Shown here piece by piece: positions 24,691 to 27,929 of a DNA stretch of 27,929 bases; position 1 is the first letter of the stretch, and each line of letters starts with the position of its first letter. The DNA lies in the NCBI GenBank assembly GCA_031264395.1, contig JAISEB010000053.1:1-27929 (forward strand). The letters run 5' to 3'. Position numbers and translations under genes: made by a program. The DNA comes from Treponema sp. (GTDB lineage Bacteria > Spirochaetota > Spirochaetia > Treponematales > Breznakiellaceae). Below the pieces are notes generated by a model. The model did not search any database and was not told where the DNA came from. It saw only the letters and a list, made by a program, of their open reading frames with translations.

Positions 24691-25926
24691 ATGACCATAC
24701 GCGCGCGGCCCTGTCCTGTTTCGGGACGGGCCCTGTTTTTTGCCGCCGTTTCATTGTTTGTTTTTTTCCCGTCTCGCGCGCCGGGCGAGGAATTTTCCTA
24801 CCGGCACGATGCGGGCGATATGTACCGTATTATTTCCAGGGTTAAGGAAGATGTCTATGTGGACCGCCGCCTTACCCACCGGGCGGAAATACTCAACCGC
24901 ATCGCCGTGGAAGTTACCGGCGTCACGGGAGCAAGGGGCCGCCACCGGGCGGTTTTCCAGACCTCCGAAAGGGCGTCGGGGGAAAACGGGGGCCGGAGCT
25001 TCCAGTGGGCCCGCGAATATGAATCGGAGTTTGACCGCGACAGGCTGGGCCGTCTTTCCATAGACCGCAAATACTACATGCCGGTGGTGCGTAACGTGCC
25101 TGTCTTCCCGGAGAGGGAGCTGAAGCCGGGGGATACCTGGACCGCCGAAGGGCATGAGATGCACGATTTCCGCGACAGTTTCGGCATAGAGGAGCCGTAC
25201 CGCATTCCCTTTACCGCGCGTTATTCTTTTTTGGGCGAACAGGAATGGCAGGGGATCATGTACCCCGCGTTTTCGGTGACCTACCGCATTTCGGCCGAAC
25301 CGGCCCCCGTCAAAGGCCGCCTGTGGCCAAGGCGCATCCGGGGGGCTTCCGATCAGGTTGTTTTCTGGGATCGTACGGCGGGCCAGCCCAAAGCCTACAG
25401 GGAATACTTCCGCATGATCTTTGAACTGTCCGACGGCAGAACCGTGGAATACCGGGGGGAAGCGGACGCGGAGCTTGCCGGGTCAAGCCGCATGAACAGG
25501 GAAGAACTGGCCGGCGAAATACGGGACGAGATCCGGGACAGCGGGATACCGGACGCTTCGGTACGGATAGTGGACGAAGGGATAACCATCAGCCTTGAAA
25601 ACATACAGTTTTTACCGGATTCGGCGGTTTTGTCCGCGGCCGAAAAGGGAAAACTCGACAGGATAGGGGAGATCCTCCTCCGCCATGCCGGAAGGGACAT
25701 CCTTGTAAGCGGGCACACCGCCATGGCGGGCACAGAGGAGGGCCGCGCGCGGCTTTCACGGGAAAGGGCCGCCGCCGTGGCCGATTACCTCATCTCAAAG
25801 GGCGTCCGCGGCGCGGATCGCGTCGTGGTCCGCGGTTTCGGCGCCGAAAGGCCCCTGGCGGACAACAGGACCGAAGAAGGCATGAGGCGGAACAGGCGGG
25901 TCGAGATAACCATACTGGAAAATTAG
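24691..25926 (+). CDS. OmpA-family C-terminal domain protein (peptidoglycan-binding)
   Basis: From the ATG at 24691 the product has 411 residues. GAGGGAG ends 6 nt upstream, which favours this start over the in-frame ATG at 24673 and codon at 24625. A signal sequence (about 1-33, ALFFAAVSLFVFFPSRAPG) precedes a beta-rich domain (about 35-280) that I cannot name. Residues 295-411 form an OmpA-like domain: ISLENIQFLPDSAVL, LVSGHTAMAGTEEGRARLS, RAAAVADYL, and the final NRTEEGMRRNRRVEI, whose Asn/Arg pattern is the peptidoglycan-contacting signature. It likely links the envelope to peptidoglycan in the periplasm. The structured leader of prs starts directly after its stop, so the two may be cotranscribed. 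Confidence 0.88.
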   Translation: MTIRARPCPVSGRALFFAAVSLFVFFPSRAPGEEFSYRHDAGDMYRIISRVKEDVYVDRRLTHRAEILNRIAVEVTGVTGARGRHRAVFQTSERASGENGGRSFQWAREYESEFDRDRLGRLSIDRKYYMPVVRNVPVFPERELKPGDTWTAEGHEMHDFRDSFGIEEPYRIPFTARYSFLGEQEWQGIMYPAFSVTYRISAEPAPVKGRLWPRRIRGASDQVVFWDRTAGQPKAYREYFRMIFELSDGRTVEYRGEADAELAGSSRMNREELAGEIRDEIRDSGIPDASVRIVDEGITISLENIQFLPDSAVLSAAEKGKLDRIGEILLRHAGRDILVSGHTAMAGTEEGRARLSRERAAAVADYLISKGVRGADRVVVRGFGAERPLADNRTEEGMRRNRRVEITILEN

Positions 25927-26006
25927 GGACAGTCCTGATGTGAAGCCCTGCCCCGCATCAGACCCGTCTTGACGGCGGAGGGCTGTCCGTGGCAGGATAA
26001 AGCCAC
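25927..26006 (+). promoter_or_regulatory. Candidate structured cis-regulatory leader of prs (riboswitch-like)
   Basis: The 82-nt gap before prs folds by eye as a three-way junction: outer stem GGACAG/CTGTCC (25927-25932 with 25983-25988, extended past a bulged T33 base), stem CTGATGTG/CGCATCAG (25935-25942 with 25954-25961, one wobble), and CCGT-CTTG-ACGG (25964-25975). The 11-nt loop of the second stem contains CCTGCC (25947-25952), exactly complementary to GGCAGG (25991-25996), which overlaps the AGGA ribosome binding site. A rival hairpin GTGGC/GCCAC (25989-25993 with 26002-26006) would instead show AGGA in its loop. The two folds exclude each other, as in translational switches. I recognise no known riboswitch class. 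Pairings are seen; the switching function is inferred. Confidence 0.5.
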
Positions 26007-26008
26007 TC

Positions 26009-27280
26009 ATGAATTATTCAAATCCGGCGGATCTCGGCATTATCGCCTGTCCGGGGGGCGAGGTATTTGCCGGTGAAGTGGCCGTCCACCTCAAAAAAGG
26101 CTGCCGCCGGAGTTTTGAACGCATGGCCGCCGAAATGGCCGGACGGTACAACCTGGACATTCATTATGTCATACACAGGATCAACTTTATCAACGACGCC
26201 GTTTCCCCTCCTCCCCATCTTCCCGGCAACATCGAAAAATTCCGCACGCCCCGCTTCAACATATCCACGCGCTTTACCATCTTTCCCAACGGGGAGGTAA
26301 AGGCTGAAATACTTGAATCGATACGGGGAAAGGACATCTTCATCATACAGGATGTCGAAAACCACTATCCGGTGAATTTTAACGGAGGGGACGCGAAGAA
26401 GACGCTTTCGGTCAACGATCACCTGATGACGGTCTTTGTTACCGTTGACGCCGCCAAACAGGCCGGCGCCGGCCGTATAACGCTGGTGCTTCCCAGCTAT
26501 CCCTACGCCCGCCAGCACAAGGCAAAGGGGAGGGAAGGGCTTACCGCGAGCCGGGTGGGAAAGGCCATGGAGGGGCTCGGGGTCGACCGGATCATTACGC
26601 TGGATATTCATTCAAGGGACATAGGCAATTCCTTTGACACAATGCGGCTTGAAAACCTTCACGCCAGTTACCAGATCATAAGGAGCCTCTCTGTTATGGA
26701 CGGCGTTCTGGGCGACGATTTTGTGGTGGTGTCGCCCGACACCGGAGCGGTGGACCGCAATAAATTTTACGCCAACGCCCTCAAGAAACCGCTTGCCCTT
26801 CTCTACAAGGAACGTGATTATTCCCGTATCACGAAGAACGCGTCCGAAAGCAACATTGCAGAAATAAAGCTCCTTGGAAACGTGAAGAACAAGACGGTCT
26901 TTATCGCCGACGACATACTCGGCACGGGGGGTACGCTTCTTAAAGGCATGCGCGTCCTCAAGGAAAACGGCGCGGGAAAGGTGATCTGCGCCATCAGCCT
27001 TCCGCTTTTTACGGGCGATGCCATTTCCTATTTTGACGAGGCCTACCGCGAAGGGCTTTTCTACCGCATCATAGGGACCAACGCGGTTTACTACGAGGAG
27101 GCGCTGAAGAGGGAATGGTATGTCAGCGTGAACATCTCCCGGCTCTTTGCCCAGACTATTTCCCGGCTTCACAAACAGCAGTCGCTCAGTTCCCTGCTCG
27201 ACAACCGGGATATCATCACGAAGCTCCTTGACGGCGTAAAGCCCCCCGGCGCGAAGCCCGCGGATCTTCTTCCCGATTGA
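26009..27280 (+). CDS. prs: Ribose-phosphate pyrophosphokinase (PRPP synthetase), long form
   Basis: PRPP synthetase makes PRPP from ribose-5-phosphate and ATP for purine, pyrimidine, His, Trp and NAD synthesis. The 423-residue product is about 100 longer than the common bacterial enzyme (about 315). FPNGEVKAEILESIRGKDIF marks the ATP-side region, YARQHKAKGREGLTASR the flexible loop (usual form YARQDRK), TLDIHSRDI the catalytic His region, and VFIADDILGTGGTL (Asp301-Asp302) the PRPP-binding loop. Extra sequence lies before the FPNGE strand and at the C-terminus, and these changes suggest a divergent subfamily. AGGA (25994-25997) is 11 nt from the ATG inside a structured leader. The HAD gene overlaps its stop by one base (TGATG). 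Confidence 0.9.
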   Translation: MNYSNPADLGIIACPGGEVFAGEVAVHLKKGCRRSFERMAAEMAGRYNLDIHYVIHRINFINDAVSPPPHLPGNIEKFRTPRFNISTRFTIFPNGEVKAEILESIRGKDIFIIQDVENHYPVNFNGGDAKKTLSVNDHLMTVFVTVDAAKQAGAGRITLVLPSYPYARQHKAKGREGLTASRVGKAMEGLGVDRIITLDIHSRDIGNSFDTMRLENLHASYQIIRSLSVMDGVLGDDFVVVSPDTGAVDRNKFYANALKKPLALLYKERDYSRITKNASESNIAEIKLLGNVKNKTVFIADDILGTGGTLLKGMRVLKENGAGKVICAISLPLFTGDAISYFDEAYREGLFYRIIGTNAVYYEEALKREWYVSVNISRLFAQTISRLHKQQSLSSLLDNRDIITKLLDGVKPPGAKPADLLPD

Positions 27281-27929
27281 TGAAAGTATTCGGCCTGCCT
27301 GAAACGGTTTCCGCCCTGCTTTTCGACATGGACTGTACCCTGTATACCCATGAAGAATACGCGCGGAGCCAGACGGAACTTCCCGTAAGGCGGCTCGCGG
27401 AGAAGAAGGGGAAGAGTTTCGCCGAAATGACGGAGATCGTGCGGCGGCTCAAGGATCAATGGGAAACGGGACACGGCGGAAAAAAGGCGGGCCTTGGGGC
27501 CGTTTTCGAATCGCTCGGGATCTCCGTTCGTGAAAGCGCCGCATGGCGCGCCGAACTCTACGAACCAGAGCGTTATCTTGCCCCCGATCCCGCCCTCCGC
27601 CGTTCCCTGGAGGCGCTGTCTTTCCGGTACGCTCTGGCGCTGGTTACCAACAATCCCGTGTCCATAGCCGAACGGACGCTTGCCTGTCTTTCCGTGCGGG
27701 ATCTTTTCGGCGTTGTCGTGGGGCTTGACACATGCCTTGTTTCCAAACCCGGTAAAGCGCCCTTCCTCAGAGCGGCGGAACTGCTCGGCGTTTCCCCTTC
27801 CCGGTGCGTTTCCATTGGGGACCGCTACGACATAGACATTGCCGTTCCCCTTGAACTTGGCATGGGCGGCGTACTCGTCGGCGGGGTAGAAGACGTAAGG
27901 AACTGCCTCGGGCCTCTCTTCCTCCCCTC
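27280..27929 (+). CDS. HAD-superfamily hydrolase (C-terminus beyond window)
   Basis: 216 codons are present before the right edge. The N-terminal motif FDMDCTLY gives Asp16 and Asp18 (nucleophile and acid/base of the DxD motif; Cys replaces the common Gly or Asn), VTNNP is motif II, a Lys near KPGKAPF is motif III and GDRYDIDI is motif IV. The cap region between motifs I and II is helical, as in subfamily IA phosphatases (phosphoglycolate phosphatase or nucleotidase-like). Substrate cannot be predicted; a nucleotide or sugar phosphate is plausible next to prs. The ATG overlaps the prs stop (TGATG), so the genes are coupled. Confidence 0.85.
   Translation, partial: MKVFGLPETVSALLFDMDCTLYTHEEYARSQTELPVRRLAEKKGKSFAEMTEIVRRLKDQWETGHGGKKAGLGAVFESLGISVRESAAWRAELYEPERYLAPDPALRRSLEALSFRYALALVTNNPVSIAERTLACLSVRDLFGVVVGLDTCLVSKPGKAPFLRAAELLGVSPSRCVSIGDRYDIDIAVPLELGMGGVLVGGVEDVRNCLGPLFLP

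Noticed and set aside
24140..24754. 204-codon minus-strand frame covering the zinc-motif gene in another frame
   Set aside because: It crosses the zinc-motif gene, the 54-codon gene and the OmpA promoter region; its product is Ser/Thr/Arg-rich without domains, while the zinc gene shows strict Cys repeats and an AGGAG site.
25927..26008. A known riboswitch class (ykkC/PRPP, cobalamin, TPP, glycine, THF, c-di-GMP) before prs
   Set aside because: None of the conserved boxes I know for these classes is present; the element is therefore listed only as an unnamed candidate.
1..27929. CRISPR arrays, tRNA or rRNA genes, IS elements or prophage
   Set aside because: I found no regularly spaced direct repeats, no cloverleaf sequence, and no transposase or phage-type products.

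Overview
The window looks like chromosomal DNA of a GC-rich treponeme-like spirochaete (Treponematales; a termite-gut Treponema or Breznakiellaceae relative would fit). The main clue is the uninterrupted block tamB - bamA - ompH/skp - mutS, which to my knowledge is the order seen in Treponema pallidum (TP0325-TP0328). Supporting signs are lipoproteins with spirochaete-style lipoboxes, an outer-membrane assembly machine with no lipopolysaccharide genes in view, a large exported ankyrin-repeat protein and an unusually long PRPP synthetase. I see no phage, IS, CRISPR, tRNA or rRNA sequence. The lineage is an inference from gene order and style, not from a database search.

Layout. (1) 1-2826, minus: 942 codons of a large exported, probably outer-membrane beta-protein that continues past the left edge. 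(2) 2856-3813, plus: a DUF503/YlxP protein and a lipoprotein. (3) 3867-8745, plus: a tightly coupled operon of a second lipoprotein, trmB, ligA and a GH20 hexosaminidase, with joints that overlap or abut. (4) 10002-8753, minus: tmk and a small membrane protein, overlapping by 4 bp. (5) 10082-20343, plus: tamB, bamA, ompH and mutS. (6) 20344-20486: two related palindromic hairpin elements. (7) 20487-21209, plus: comF-like phosphoribosyltransferase, convergent with (8) 24015-21229, minus: a 928-residue ankyrin protein of about 26 repeats. (9) 24016-24690: a compact region with a 54-codon gene, a small triple zinc-motif protein, a terminator-like structure and two copies of a promoter-like 12-mer. 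(10) 24691-27929, plus: an OmpA-domain protein, a structured leader, a long PRPP synthetase and a HAD phosphatase cut by the right edge.

How the genes fit together. TamB, BamA and Skp move and insert outer-membrane proteins. The surface protein at the left edge and the OmpA-domain protein are the sort of envelope proteins such a system serves. Tmk, Prs and ComF deal with nucleotides or PRPP; LigA and MutS with DNA integrity.

Most unusual points: the leader before prs, where an internal loop can pair with the Shine-Dalgarno region (possible cis-regulatory RNA); the thymidylate kinase whose P-loop lysine is threonine; the LigA with several changed signature residues; the small protein built of three near-identical CxxC...C zinc-binding-like units; the paired palindromes after mutS; and the recurring placement of -10 boxes so close to start codons that leaderless or nearly leaderless mRNAs are predicted. 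No gene-free stretch exceeds about 145 bases.
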